This document shows positions 1 to 8,603 of a stretch of 64,000 nucleotides of DNA, one piece after another (position 1 is the stretch's first letter; the number at the start of each line of letters is the position of its first letter). Both the position numbers and the translations under genes were made by a program. The notes below the pieces were generated by a model. It saw only the letters and a program-made list of their open reading frames with translations, made no database searches and was not told the origin of the DNA. This DNA comes from Clostridia bacterium (GTDB taxonomy: Bacteria > Bacillota > Clostridia > Oscillospirales > Acutalibacteraceae). The stretch is from the NCBI GenBank assembly GCA_017432165.1, contig JAFRJS010000090.1:1-64000 (forward strand). Reading direction: 5' to 3'.

Positions 1-83
1 TGACAATATATATATATATATAGATAATTGCTATGAATAGTGAAAAACTATTTAATTATTTTATTTTAGAAAGGATGTTTTCT

Positions 84-842
84 ATGGACAACAAAGAAGT
101 AATGGTTGAAAAAAAGCCTGAAAAATCGGGCAATGCCACGGGTATTGTATCGTTGGTTATTTCTGGCATAGCATTTTTGGGAAGCTGGATCCCAATTGTT
201 AACATTATCTCAATGATTTTGGCAGTAGCGGGAATTATTGTTGGAGCAGTATCACTTATTATGGTACTTATTAAAAAAGCAGGTATGATTATTTTCCCGA
301 TACTTGGTATAGTCTTTGGTATACTTACTTTTGCTTTAGGTACATCAGTATATTCTATTTTTAGTTCGGGAACATCTTCTTCGACAAGCAGTTCTCAATC
401 GTCAAGCACAAGTTCTGCATCTTCGAAAGAAAATAATACCGAAAAAAATGAAAACAAAGAGTACAAAGTTGGAGATGTTATTTCTTGGGAAGGAAGAGAG
501 ATAACAGTTACAGATGTAGATAAAAATTATAAACCGCAGTATGCCACAGCTAAATCCGGACAAGAATTTATAAAAGTTACAATTAATGTTGTTAATAAAT
601 CAAGTAGTGATATATCGGTTCGTATTTCAAATTTTGAAGTTCAAGATAGTAATGGAGTTAAAGAAGATTATGATGCTTCTACATTTTCGCTTTCTGATCA
701 GTTTGAAGAAGCAACATTGGTTCCAGGGGGCTCAAGAAAAGGCTCTCTTGTGTTTGAAGTTAATAAAGACGATAACAACTTAATACTTCTATATTCTCCT
801 GATAGCCGTTTTTCTAATAAGGCACTTAAAATAAAATTATAA
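84..842 (+). CDS. Membrane protein with C-terminal DUF4352-like domain
   Basis: The 252-residue protein has two or three hydrophobic segments in roughly its first 90 residues, then a serine/threonine-rich linker (about 95-120), then an extracytoplasmic domain. That domain reads like DUF4352: 'YKVGDVISWEGREITV', an 'EFIKVTINVVNKS' strand and a late 'LVPGGSRKGSLVFEV'. Proteins of this type are exported, membrane-anchored immunoglobulin-like proteins of unknown role. I chose the ATG at 84 because AAGGA lies 8 bases upstream; the in-frame ATG at 33 has no good ribosome site. The gene stands alone and is followed by a terminator. Confidence 0.75.
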   Translation: MDNKEVMVEKKPEKSGNATGIVSLVISGIAFLGSWIPIVNIISMILAVAGIIVGAVSLIMVLIKKAGMIIFPILGIVFGILTFALGTSVYSIFSSGTSSSTSSSQSSSTSSASSKENNTEKNENKEYKVGDVISWEGREITVTDVDKNYKPQYATAKSGQEFIKVTINVVNKSSSDISVRISNFEVQDSNGVKEDYDASTFSLSDQFEEATLVPGGSRKGSLVFEVNKDDNNLILLYSPDSRFSNKALKIKL

Positions 843-865
843 GATAAAAACTGATTTAAAAACAA

Positions 866-896
866 AAGCTGAAAGCAGAGCCTCTGTTTTCGGCTT
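866..896 (+). terminator. Intrinsic terminator after the DUF4352 gene
   Basis: A 14-bp stem with two G-U pairs (866-879 with 883-896) and a 3-base loop is followed by AAATTTT. It lies 24 bases after the stop codon of the DUF4352 gene and before yebC. Confidence 0.6.
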
Positions 897-991
897 AAAT
901 TTTGCTGCTATTTTAGCAATAAGTCTTGATAGTTATCTAAAAAAATAATAAAATAAATATATGAAATTACAAAATTTTGAGGTGATTTTTA

Positions 992-1705
992 ATGTCAGGA
1001 CATTCTAAGTGGAACAACATAAAAAGAAAAAAAGAAAAAACAGATGCTCAAAGGGCAAAAATATTTACTAAAGTTGGCCGTGAATTAGCTGTGGCGGTTA
1101 AAGAAGGCGGCGCAGACCCAAGCGTAAACTACAAACTTCGTGACTGCATTGCAAAAGCTAAGGCAAGTAATGTTCCGAATGACAACATAGAAAGAATTAT
1201 TAAAAAAGCTGCCGGCGGAGACGGGGGCGACTACGAAAACATAACTTACGAAGGTTATGGTCCGTCCGGTGTGGCAATAATTGTGGAAACGCTTACCGAC
1301 AATCGCAACAGAACAGCCGGAAATTTAAGGCATTATTTTAGTAAACACGGTGGAAATTTAGGTTCCAGCGGTTGTGTTTCGTTTATGTTTGCAAAAAAGG
1401 GTATAATAGTAATAGATGCCGAAGAAATAGATGTTTCGAAGCTTGAAGAAGATGCAATTGAATCGGGGGCTACGGATTTTGTGGAGGAAGACGATTGTTT
1501 TGTTATTTACACCGAAAAAGAGGACTACGAAGCCGTTTGCGAATACTTAAAAAACAAGGGTTATAGTTTTCTTTCTTCCGAAATTGGCATGGTTCCGGAT
1601 AATTATGTGTCTCTTTCTGAAGAAGAGGCGGCAAAAGTCAGTAATTTAATTGATATCTTAGAAGAAGACGAAGACATTCAAAACGTTTGGCATAATTTAA
1701 AATAA
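992..1705 (+). CDS. yebC: YebC/PmpR family DNA-binding protein / translation factor
   Basis: This 237-residue protein has the family's near-invariant start (SGHSKWNNIK, then KGK-like basic residues and 'AQRAKIFTK'), the 'NDNIERIIKKA' helix and the 'YEGYGPSGVAIIVE' strand. YebC-family proteins were described as transcriptional regulators and more recently as factors that relieve ribosome stalling at proline runs; which applies here is not visible. Length is normal. A GAGGTG site lies upstream of the ATG. polA begins 18 bases after the stop, so the two probably share a transcript. Confidence 0.95.
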   Translation: MSGHSKWNNIKRKKEKTDAQRAKIFTKVGRELAVAVKEGGADPSVNYKLRDCIAKAKASNVPNDNIERIIKKAAGGDGGDYENITYEGYGPSGVAIIVETLTDNRNRTAGNLRHYFSKHGGNLGSSGCVSFMFAKKGIIVIDAEEIDVSKLEEDAIESGATDFVEEDDCFVIYTEKEDYEAVCEYLKNKGYSFLSSEIGMVPDNYVSLSEEEAAKVSNLIDILEEDEDIQNVWHNLK

Positions 1706-1723
1706 AAAAGCAGGTGAAGGTTT

Positions 1724-4309
1724 TTGAAATACCTCGTTTTAGACGGAAACAGCATACTTAACAGAGCATTTTACGGGATAAAAATGCTTTCTAATAAAAA
1801 AGGGCAAATGACTAACGGAATATACGGCTTTTTATCTACTTTGCAAAAACTTTTAAGCGAAGTAAACCCGAATGCCGTGGCGGTAGCATTTGATTTGCGC
1901 GAGCCTACTTTTCGCCACAAAATGTACGATGGATACAAAGCTACACGCAAAGGTATGCCCGAAGAACTTGCAAGCCAAATGCCAATTTTAAAAGAGCTTT
2001 TAAGCGCTATGGGTTATGCTTTGGTAACTTGCAGTGGTTATGAGGCCGATGACATACTCGGAACTTTTGCAAAATACTGTGAAAACAAAGGCTATGAATG
2101 CGTTCTTGCAACGGGTGATCGTGATAGTCTGCAGCTTGTTTCAAAAAATGTTACGGTAAGAATTGCTTCCACTAAATTTGGCAAGGCGGAATCGACTTTT
2201 TATGATGAAGAAAAAATAAAAGAAGTTTATGGAGTAAGCCCGAAAGCTTTAATTGACGTTAAAGCGCTTCAAGGCGATAGCTCCGATAATATTCCCGGTG
2301 TTAAAGGAATAGGTGAAAAAACTGCTAAAGAATTAATTCAAAAATTTGGTAGTATAGACTATATTTATGAAAATATTGATTCTTTGGATATAAAAGAAAC
2401 CGTGAAAAACAAGCTTAAAAATGATAAAGAAATGGCGTACCTTAGCTATGAACTCGGAAAAATAAATAAAGACGTGCCAATAAAAATAGAAGACGAAAAT
2501 TTTGTTCCTTCAAATCCTGATGTTGCCGGTGTGAAACGAATTTTAACCGAGTTGGAATTTTTTTCTTTTATGGAAAAAATGAATTTTAAAACTGATACAA
2601 AAAACGCTGAGAAAATCAAAATTTGCTTAGCGGATAATGATTTTGAAAGTGTTTTAAAAAGTTGCAACGATCAAATTTTTTTAATTTCTGAAACCGATCA
2701 AAACAATCTAAAAGGCGTTTATGCGCTTTTAAATAATGTTGTTTACTTGATTGATAAAGAAAACAGTAGTTTTGAAAGATATCTTCGTCTAATTTGTGAA
2801 AATAAAGCGGTAAATAAAGTTACTTACGACCTTAAAAAGTTTGATAAAGTTCTTAATAGTTTGGGTTTAAGTTTAAGTGTGCCTATTTTTGATGTTTTGC
2901 TTGCGGCTTATTTGCTAAGCCCGGATTCAAAAGATTATTCCCCGGAAAAGTTGGCTCAGGAATACGGAATTTCTAAAGCGAATTTCAAATTTGAAGAGGG
3001 TTTGGATTTTGACGAAAGCAAAGCTCAGGAAGTTTTTTTAATCAGTAAGCTTTGGCCTTTAGTTTATAAAAAAATCAAAGAAAACGGCCAGGAAAATTTG
3101 CTTTTTGAAATAGAACAGCCGCTTTCAAAAGTTTTGGCAGATATGGAAAACATTGGCTTTGAGGTGAACAAAGAGGGGCTGAAAAAATACGGGGAAGAAC
3201 TATCTTTGCAGCTTAAAGAAACAGAGCTTGAAATATATAAACTTGCGGGCAGTGAATTTAATATTAATTCGCCAAAGCAGCTGGGTACGGTACTTTTTGA
3301 AAAAATGGGGCTTCCAAAAGGCAAAAAAACGAAAAATGGCTACTCTACAAGCGCCCAGACACTTGAAAAATTAAAAGGTTACCACAAAATTATAGATATG
3401 ATTTTGGATTACAGGGCTTTTTCAAAATTAAAATCCACCTACGTTGACGGATTTATAAATTTAATAACAGAAAAAGGCCGTGTTCATTCGTCATTTAACC
3501 AGATAGAAACTCGCACGGGTCGAATAAGCTCCACAGAGCCGAATTTGCAAAATATCCCTGTTAGAACGGAGCGTGGCCGCAAACTTAGAAAGTATTTTAA
3601 AGCAAAAAAGGGCTGCGTTTTGGTGGACGCAGATTATTCTCAAATCGAGCTTAGGGTTATGGCGCATATTTCGGGCGATGAAAACATGATAAACGCATTT
3701 AAAAACGGCGATGATATACATGCAATAACAGCTTCGCAAATTTTTGGAATTCCTGTTTCCATGGTTACGGGTGACATGCGTTTTAGGTCAAAAACCGTGA
3801 ATTTTGGCATACTTTATGGCATGGGTGCTTTTTCGCTTGCTCAGGATTTAAAAATTAGCAGGTTTGAGGCGCAAAATTATATAAATAGATATCTTGCACA
3901 TTATAGCGGTGTGGATAATTACATGAAAAATATAATTGAAAAAGCCAAAGAGAAAGGCTACGCCGAAACTATTTTTAACAGAAGAAGATATTTACCCGAA
4001 CTTAACTCCACAAATCATATTTTAAGGGCGTTTGGCGAAAGAGTGGCAAGAAACATGCCAATTCAAGGAAGTGCCGCAGATATTATAAAAATTGCTATGA
4101 TTAATGTAGACAAAAAATTAAAAGAGAAAAAACTTGAGGCAAAGTTAATTTTGCAAGTGCACGATGAACTTATTGTGGAAGCTCCGGAAGCGGAAGCGGA
4201 AGAAGTAAAGAAAATTCTGCAAACGGAGATGGAAAATGCCGTAAAATTAAAAATTCCGCTGGAAGTTCATATTGCCGCCGGAAAGACGTGGTTTGATGCC
4301 AAAGATTAG
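1724..4309 (+). CDS. polA: DNA polymerase I
   Basis: An 861-residue family A polymerase for Okazaki-fragment processing and repair synthesis. The N-terminal 5'-3' exonuclease/FEN domain (about 1-290) has 'DGNSILNRAFYG', 'YEADDILGT', 'TGDRDSLQL' and 'GDSSDNIPGVKGIG'. The central domain (about 290-470) has lost the D-x-E, Y-x3-D residues needed for proofreading, as in Bacillus and Taq enzymes. The polymerase domain shows motif A (DADYSQIELRVMAH), motif B (RxxxKTVNFGILYGMG) and motif C (LQVHDELIVEAP). The start is TTG, with AGGTGAAGG 4-12 bases upstream. Its 3' end overlaps rimI. Confidence 0.97.
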   Translation: MKYLVLDGNSILNRAFYGIKMLSNKKGQMTNGIYGFLSTLQKLLSEVNPNAVAVAFDLREPTFRHKMYDGYKATRKGMPEELASQMPILKELLSAMGYALVTCSGYEADDILGTFAKYCENKGYECVLATGDRDSLQLVSKNVTVRIASTKFGKAESTFYDEEKIKEVYGVSPKALIDVKALQGDSSDNIPGVKGIGEKTAKELIQKFGSIDYIYENIDSLDIKETVKNKLKNDKEMAYLSYELGKINKDVPIKIEDENFVPSNPDVAGVKRILTELEFFSFMEKMNFKTDTKNAEKIKICLADNDFESVLKSCNDQIFLISETDQNNLKGVYALLNNVVYLIDKENSSFERYLRLICENKAVNKVTYDLKKFDKVLNSLGLSLSVPIFDVLLAAYLLSPDSKDYSPEKLAQEYGISKANFKFEEGLDFDESKAQEVFLISKLWPLVYKKIKENGQENLLFEIEQPLSKVLADMENIGFEVNKEGLKKYGEELSLQLKETELEIYKLAGSEFNINSPKQLGTVLFEKMGLPKGKKTKNGYSTSAQTLEKLKGYHKIIDMILDYRAFSKLKSTYVDGFINLITEKGRVHSSFNQIETRTGRISSTEPNLQNIPVRTERGRKLRKYFKAKKGCVLVDADYSQIELRVMAHISGDENMINAFKNGDDIHAITASQIFGIPVSMVTGDMRFRSKTVNFGILYGMGAFSLAQDLKISRFEAQNYINRYLAHYSGVDNYMKNIIEKAKEKGYAETIFNRRRYLPELNSTNHILRAFGERVARNMPIQGSAADIIKIAMINVDKKLKEKKLEAKLILQVHDELIVEAPEAEAEEVKKILQTEMENAVKLKIPLEVHIAAGKTWFDAKD

Positions 4310-4745
4310 CATATTGCCGCTTGAAAAAGAAGATATACCGGAAATTGCAAAACTTGAAAAGTTGTGTTTTTCTCAGCCTTGGTCGGAAAAAGCTTTTTTA
4401 GACGCAATTACCGGCGGAAATTCTTATTTTGTGGCTGCAAAAACTCCCGAAAATTTAATTGTAGGGTACGGCGGAATGTACTTTGCGGCCGGCGAAGGCT
4501 ATATTTATAACATAGCGGTTAAAAAGGACTTTCGCGGTCAAAAAATAGGGCAAAATATAATTAAAAAATTAATAGATTACTCTTTGGAAAAAAATTTGGA
4601 GTTTTTATCCTTAGAAGTAAGGGAGTCGAATATTCCGGCAATAAATTTATATAAAAAAATGAATTTTAAAATAATGGGAAAAAGAAGGGATTTTTATAGT
4701 CTCCCAAAAGAAGATGCTTTTATTATGACCCTTTTTTTAAAATAA
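4296..4745 (+). CDS. rimI: Ribosomal protein S18-alanine N-acetyltransferase (GNAT)
   Basis: A 149-residue GNAT protein. The N-terminal half reads 'EDIPEIAKLEKLCFSQPWSEKAF', the RimI-type opening, and the acetyl-CoA motif is 'VKKDFRGQKIGQNIIKKLI'. It is predicted to acetylate the N-terminal alanine of S18. The rimI-tsaD order is a common pairing in Bacillota, which supports the call over a generic GNAT. I prefer the ATG at 4296, with GGAAAG about 10 bases upstream, to an in-frame TTG at 4272. It overlaps the end of polA by 14 bases, suggesting translational coupling. Confidence 0.85.
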   Translation: MPKISILPLEKEDIPEIAKLEKLCFSQPWSEKAFLDAITGGNSYFVAAKTPENLIVGYGGMYFAAGEGYIYNIAVKKDFRGQKIGQNIIKKLIDYSLEKNLEFLSLEVRESNIPAINLYKKMNFKIMGKRRDFYSLPKEDAFIMTLFLK

Positions 4746-4765
4746 AAAATTAGAAGGTTGTTTAA

Positions 4766-5779
4766 ATGAAAATATTTGCAATAGAATCATCATGTGATGA
4801 CACAGCCGTAGCGGTAGTGCAAGACGGCAGGAAATTATTAAATCATAAAGTATCATCTCAGATTAATGACCATAAAATTTATGGCGGTGTTGTGCCGGAA
4901 GTGGCTTCCAGAAAGCACATAGAAAATATTTCTCCGCTTGTAAGTGCTGTGATTAATGAATTAAACCTTAAATTTACCGATTTAGACGCCATTGCTGTGA
5001 CATATGCGCCGGGGCTTGTGGGTTCACTTCTTGTGGGAGTAAACTTTGCAAAGGGTTTGTCACTTGCCACAGGGCTTCCGCTTGTGCCGGTTCATCACAT
5101 AAAAGCACATATTGCCTCGCTTTATTTTAGCAATCCCGATTTAAAACCGCCTTTTTTGTGCTTGGTTGTTTCAGGAGGGCATTCGCATATTGTGGAAGTA
5201 CTTGATTATACCAAATTTAAAGTTATCGGTCGTACTCGTGATGATGCTGCCGGTGAAGCTTTTGATAAAATCGGCAGACGTTTGGGTTTTGATTATCCCG
5301 GCGGCGTGGAGCTTGATAAAGCCGCAGAAAAAGGCGACCCAAATAGTTTTAAACTCCCTATTCCGCTAAAAGATGAGGAAAATACATACGATTTTAGTTT
5401 TTCGGGCTTAAAAACGGCAATGATGAATATAATTAATGGGTTTAAGCAAAAAAACGAAAGTTTGCCGATTTACGATTTGTCAGCTACTTTTAGGCAGTCT
5501 GTGGTAAATTGTCTTGTTAATAATTTTATTCGTGCGGCAAAAGACAAAAAATACAGCACCCTGGCGATTGCCGGCGGGGTTTCCGCAAATTCTTTGCTCA
5601 GACGGCGATTAAATGAAGAAGCGGATGTGAATAATTTTAATTTTTATATGCCGGAACTTAAATTTTGCTCGGATAATGCCGCAATGGTGGGTGCTCAGGG
5701 GTATTATGAATTTTTAAGTGGAAAAAGAGCGACTATGGATTTAAACGCCTGTGCAAGTGTTGATTTGGAAGAAGATTAA
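4766..5779 (+). CDS. tsaD: tRNA N6-adenosine threonylcarbamoyltransferase
   Basis: A 337-residue Kae1/TsaD protein that transfers the threonylcarbamoyl group to A37 of ANN-decoding tRNAs (t6A). Visible family features are 'AIESSCDDTAVAVV' at the start, 'PGLVGSLLVGVNFAK', the metal-binding 'HHIKAH', the nucleotide-binding 'VSGGHSHIVE', 'GRTRDDAAGEAFDKIGRRLG' and 'AGGVSANSLLR'. Length is typical. It follows rimI by 20 bases with an AGAAGG site. The partners TsaB, TsaC and TsaE are not in this window. Confidence 0.96.
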   Translation: MKIFAIESSCDDTAVAVVQDGRKLLNHKVSSQINDHKIYGGVVPEVASRKHIENISPLVSAVINELNLKFTDLDAIAVTYAPGLVGSLLVGVNFAKGLSLATGLPLVPVHHIKAHIASLYFSNPDLKPPFLCLVVSGGHSHIVEVLDYTKFKVIGRTRDDAAGEAFDKIGRRLGFDYPGGVELDKAAEKGDPNSFKLPIPLKDEENTYDFSFSGLKTAMMNIINGFKQKNESLPIYDLSATFRQSVVNCLVNNFIRAAKDKKYSTLAIAGGVSANSLLRRRLNEEADVNNFNFYMPELKFCSDNAAMVGAQGYYEFLSGKRATMDLNACASVDLEED

Positions 5780-5782
5780 TTT

Positions 5783-6307
5783 TTAGTGGTAGAATAAATC
5801 TGATATTAAAACAGACATTATAATAGCCGTAAAATCTGCAATTAAAGCACAAATAAGGGTATGGCGGTAGTTTTTTATTTTAACGCTTCCAAAGTATACT
5901 GCCAGAGTATAAAAAGTGGTTTCCGTTGAACCCATTATTAAAGACCCCAGTTTCCCGGCGTGGCTTTCCGGGCCGCAAGTTTTAAATATATTGTCAAGCA
6001 GTGCTATTGAACCGCTACCTGAAACGGGCCGCAAAAGTGCAAGAGGTATTACATCGGGCGGAAAATTAAAAATATTTGCTATCGGTATCATTAAGTTTTT
6101 AAATAAATCCAGTGCGCCGGAGCATTTTAGCATACTTATCGCGGTTATTAATCCTATTAAAGACGGAGCAATTGCAAAAGTGGATTTTATTCCTTCTCCG
6201 GCGCCTTCTAGAAAAGCCTCAAAAGCAGGAACACGCTTAAAGAGTGATGCTGAAATTATTATGGTTAAAGCTATTGGCACCACATAAAATCCAAAATTTT
6301 TTATCAT
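5783..6307 (-). CDS. spmB: Spore maturation protein B
   Basis: A 174-residue membrane protein of the nucleoside-recognition (Gate) type. SpmB signatures are the 'LRPVSGSGSIALL' loop and the 'SLIMGSTETTFYTLAVYFGSV' segment. In Bacillus and Clostridium, SpmA and SpmB act during sporulation and affect spore-core dehydration and heat resistance. It lies 1 base downstream of spmA on the same strand, forming an operon. Its 3' end abuts the tsaD stop codon from the opposite strand. Confidence 0.93.
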   Translation of the reverse strand: MIKNFGFYVVPIALTIIISASLFKRVPAFEAFLEGAGEGIKSTFAIAPSLIGLITAISMLKCSGALDLFKNLMIPIANIFNFPPDVIPLALLRPVSGSGSIALLDNIFKTCGPESHAGKLGSLIMGSTETTFYTLAVYFGSVKIKNYRHTLICALIADFTAIIMSVLISDLFYH

Positions 6308-6308
6308 T

Positions 6309-6887
6309 TCACTTCACCTTTTCCAGAATTTTTGCAGAAATAACCCCTGCAGCCAGAGAAACTGCAGAAATAACCCATAAGTGCGGTATTATTTCCATTG
6401 GATTTTCACAGCCGTGCTTTTGTCGCAAAGTGCAAAGCAAAGTGGGAATTAATTGCAGCGAAGCAGTGTTTATTACTATCAGCATAGCCATGGAATTGGT
6501 TGCCGTGGATTTAAATTTGTTGTTTTCTTGCAGCTTTTTCATAGCCTCTATTCCAAAAGGTGTGGCGGCATTGCCAAGGCCGAGCAAATTTGCGGTGATA
6601 TTCATGCAAATTGCTTTTGTGGCGGGACTTTTTGCTTGGCAATCCGGAAAAATAAATTTTATAATAGGCGAAAGTAAATTTGATAGGTATTCCGTTATTT
6701 TAGATTTTTCCGCAATTTTCATTATTCCCGTCCAAAAAGCCATCATTCCAAGAATGGAAATTACTAAAGAAACCGCATCGTTTGCTCCGGATAAAACGGC
6801 GTTTGACAAAGAAGAAATATTCCCCGTAAAAACCGCACAAACAGTGCTTAGTATAATAATAGATCCCCAAATATAATTCATCATCAT
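6309..6887 (-). CDS. spmA: Spore maturation protein A
   Basis: A 192-residue integral membrane protein. It carries the SpmA hallmarks 'FWTGIMKIAEKSKITEYLSNLLSPIIKFIFPD' (read in pieces), 'ICMNITANLLGLGNAATPFGIEAMKKL' and 'MLIVINTASLQLIPT'. It is first in the spmA-spmB operon. Its promoter must lie in the 176 bases shared with the divergent AbrB-like gene. That region holds a TTAGTAA/TTACTAA inverted repeat at 6923-6949 and two direct repeats at 6964-7002. Confidence 0.93.
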   Translation of the reverse strand: MMMNYIWGSIIILSTVCAVFTGNISSLSNAVLSGANDAVSLVISILGMMAFWTGIMKIAEKSKITEYLSNLLSPIIKFIFPDCQAKSPATKAICMNITANLLGLGNAATPFGIEAMKKLQENNKFKSTATNSMAMLIVINTASLQLIPTLLCTLRQKHGCENPMEIIPHLWVISAVSLAAGVISAKILEKVK

Positions 6888-6922
6888 TTTAAGCCTCTTT
6901 AAATTAAGTTACTTAATTATTA

Positions 6923-6949
6923 TTAGTAAACGGTAATATTTATTACTAA
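6923..6949. repeat. Inverted repeat between spmA and the AbrB-like gene
   Basis: TTAGTAA (6923-6929) and TTACTAA (6943-6949) form a 7-bp inverted repeat in the divergent intergenic region. It could be an operator for either gene; no known regulator motif is recognised. Confidence 0.35.
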
Positions 6950-6963
6950 CCAAAAAGTCAATA

Positions 6964-7002
6964 AAAGTAAAATATTGACGAAAAAAGTAGAATATTGACG
7001 AA
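6964..7002 (+). repeat. Tandem 19-bp direct repeat upstream of the AbrB-like gene
   Basis: Two copies of a 19-bp element (6964-6982 and 6984-7002) differ at a single position. They are 20 bp apart, about two helical turns. Each contains ATATTGACGAA, and the second overlaps the -35 box of the promoter at 6995. The arrangement suggests cooperative binding by a regulator, possibly the AbrB-like protein itself (inference). Confidence 0.55.
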
Positions 7003-7023
7003 TGGGTTTTAAAAGAGTAAAAT
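6995..7023 (+). promoter_or_regulatory. Promoter of the AbrB-like gene
   Basis: TTGACG (6995-7000), a 17-base spacer and TAAAAT (7018-7023) match the vegetative sigma-A consensus. The predicted start site is about 35 bases before the TTG start codon. Confidence 0.6.
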
Positions 7024-7063
7024 GAAAAGGTAATAACTAATTTAAAAAAAGGTGGTGACAATT

Positions 7064-7303
7064 TTGAAATCTACTGGTATAGTAAGAAGGGTTGATGATT
7101 TAGGTAGAATAGTAATCCCCATGGAAATTCGTAAAATTTTTAATATCGATCAACGGGATTCGTTAGAAATTTTTACAGACGGAAATAACATAATTCTTAG
7201 AAAATATGAGCCTCAGTGCATTTTTTGCGGTCAAGCAGAAAACGTTAAAGTTTTTAAAAATCGCAATATTTGCCAAGACTGTATAAAGGAGCTTCTAAAA
7301 TAA
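7064..7303 (+). CDS. AbrB/SpoVT-type transcriptional regulator with a C-terminal zinc knuckle
   Basis: A 79-residue protein. Residues 1-45 form a swapped-hairpin AbrB DNA-binding domain (KSTGIVRRVDDLGRIVIPME). A tail of about 30 residues has two CxxC pairs (CIFC and CQDC) about 16 residues apart, able to hold one zinc ion. AbrB proteins regulate transition-state genes as dimers or tetramers. I place the start at TTG 7064, which gives the standard 'MKSTGIVRR' beginning behind AAAGGTGG; upstream in-frame GTGs lie inside the ribosome site. The Cys tail replaces the usual AbrB multimerisation tail. Confidence 0.85.
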   Translation: MKSTGIVRRVDDLGRIVIPMEIRKIFNIDQRDSLEIFTDGNNIILRKYEPQCIFCGQAENVKVFKNRNICQDCIKELLK

Positions 7304-7313
7304 GTAATATAAC

Positions 7314-7348
7314 TAAGAACTATGCATTTCTGTGGTGTATAGTTCTTA
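7314..7348 (+). terminator. Probable terminator after the AbrB-like gene
   Basis: A 10-bp stem, TAAGAACTAT (7314-7323) with ATAGTTCTTA (7339-7348), is followed by ATTTATGTTTT. It separates the AbrB-like gene from mnmA. Confidence 0.5.
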
Positions 7349-7392
7349 ATTTATGTTTTGAAAATTTATTTTAGAAAGAGAATGATTTTAAA

Positions 7393-8433
7393 TTGAAAAA
7401 AGTATTACTTGGTATGAGCGGTGGAGTGGACAGCTCTGTTTCAGCGCATTTGCTTTTGAAAAATGGATACAGTGTAGACGGAGTAACGTTTAATTTAACC
7501 GGTGATTTAGCAAGTCAGGCAATTAAAGATGCAAAAAATGTGGCTTTAAAGCTTGGGATAAATCACAGCGTTTTGGATATGCAAAAAGAATTTAATAAAA
7601 ACGTTATAGATTACTTTGTGGGGGAATACAAAAGCGGTAGAACGCCAAACCCTTGCGTTATGTGCAACAAAAAAATAAAGTTTGGAATGTTTTTGGACTA
7701 TGCTTTAAAAAACGGTTATGATTATATTGCCACAGGCCACTATGCAAATATAGTTTATGACGAAAAAATAGGCCGCTATTTGCTAAAAAAGAATAATACA
7801 AACAAAGACCAGAGCTATTTTCTTTATGGTTTAAATCAGCATCAGCTTTCGCATGCTTTGTTTCCGCTTGGGAATTATGAAAAGCCGGAAATTCGCAAAA
7901 TAGCCAAAGAAATCGGCCTCCCCGTTTTTGAAAAATCAGAAAGCCAAGATATATGTTTTATAAAAAATATTAGCCACGGAGAATTTATTAAAAATTATAC
8001 GAATTCGGAATTTAAAAAAGGCAACTTTGTAAATCGTGAAGGTAAAATTCTGGGTACGCACAGCGGAATTGTAAACTACACCGTTGGGCAAAGAAAGGGC
8101 CTTGGTGTGGCTTTGGGTGAGCCTGTGTATGTAACCCGTATTGATGCCGAAAATAACAGCATTATTCTGGGCGATTTGTCTTCCGGTTTTACGGAAGAAA
8201 TCACGGCAAAAGATACTAATTTCATTTTGTTTGACAGTTTTGAAAGTGAGATGGAGGTTTTGGCTAAAATACGATATAGGTCAAAAGAAGAGCCATGCAT
8301 AATAACACCCATTAACGAAAATAGCGTAAAAGTTAAATTTAAAAACAAAATAAAATTCCCGGCGCCCGGACAATCGGTTGTGTTTTATTTAAAAGACGGC
8401 ACTGTTGTCGGTGGCGGTGTAATATGCGAGTAG
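7393..8433 (+). CDS. mnmA: tRNA-specific 2-thiouridylase MnmA
   Basis: A 346-residue PP-loop ATPase that puts the 2-thio group on U34 of Lys, Glu and Gln tRNAs. The nucleotide-binding loop is 'GMSGGVDSSVSAHLL'. The catalytic cysteine pair is in 'NPCVMCNKKIKFG' and 'SQDICFI'. The C-terminal part has 'GQRKGLGVALGEPVYV', typical of the tRNA-binding barrel. The start is TTG, giving 'MKKVLLGMSGG'; the ribosome site is only moderate (AGAAAGAG). Length is slightly short but complete. The protein feeding sulfur to it is not in the window. Confidence 0.95.
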   Translation: MKKVLLGMSGGVDSSVSAHLLLKNGYSVDGVTFNLTGDLASQAIKDAKNVALKLGINHSVLDMQKEFNKNVIDYFVGEYKSGRTPNPCVMCNKKIKFGMFLDYALKNGYDYIATGHYANIVYDEKIGRYLLKKNNTNKDQSYFLYGLNQHQLSHALFPLGNYEKPEIRKIAKEIGLPVFEKSESQDICFIKNISHGEFIKNYTNSEFKKGNFVNREGKILGTHSGIVNYTVGQRKGLGVALGEPVYVTRIDAENNSIILGDLSSGFTEEITAKDTNFILFDSFESEMEVLAKIRYRSKEEPCIITPINENSVKVKFKNKIKFPAPGQSVVFYLKDGTVVGGGVICE

Positions 8434-8512
8434 GTAATTTTAATTGTTATTCATAAATAAAACAGAAAAATATGGTAAACATGCCAACATTTTATAAATA
8501 TATAAATATCTA

Positions 8513-8541
8513 TTGATTTTTTGTTTTTTAAGGAATAAAAT
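8513..8541 (+). promoter_or_regulatory. groESL promoter
   Basis: TTGATT (8513-8518), a 17-base spacer and TAAAAT (8536-8541) form a sigma-A-type promoter. The CIRCE operator begins 6 bases downstream, so the start site lies within or next to the operator. Confidence 0.7.
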
Positions 8542-8546
8542 ATTTA

Positions 8547-8573
8547 TTAGCACTTAAGTTTTGCGAGTGCTAA
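8547..8573 (+). promoter_or_regulatory. CIRCE operator (HrcA binding site)
   Basis: TTAGCACTT, a 9-base spacer and GAGTGCTAA match the CIRCE consensus (TTAGCACTC-N9-GAGTGCTAA) with one mismatch. It lies directly upstream of groES, so the operon is expected to be repressed by HrcA and released on heat stress. HrcA is not in this window. Confidence 0.93.
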
Positions 8574-8603
8574 ATTAAAAATTTTTTTGAGGAGGAAATT
8601 TCA

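Noticed and set aside
9-22. Alternating AT tract at the left edge, and a similar one at 26123-26137
   Set aside because: Simple repeats in A+T-rich intergenic DNA without a linked feature.
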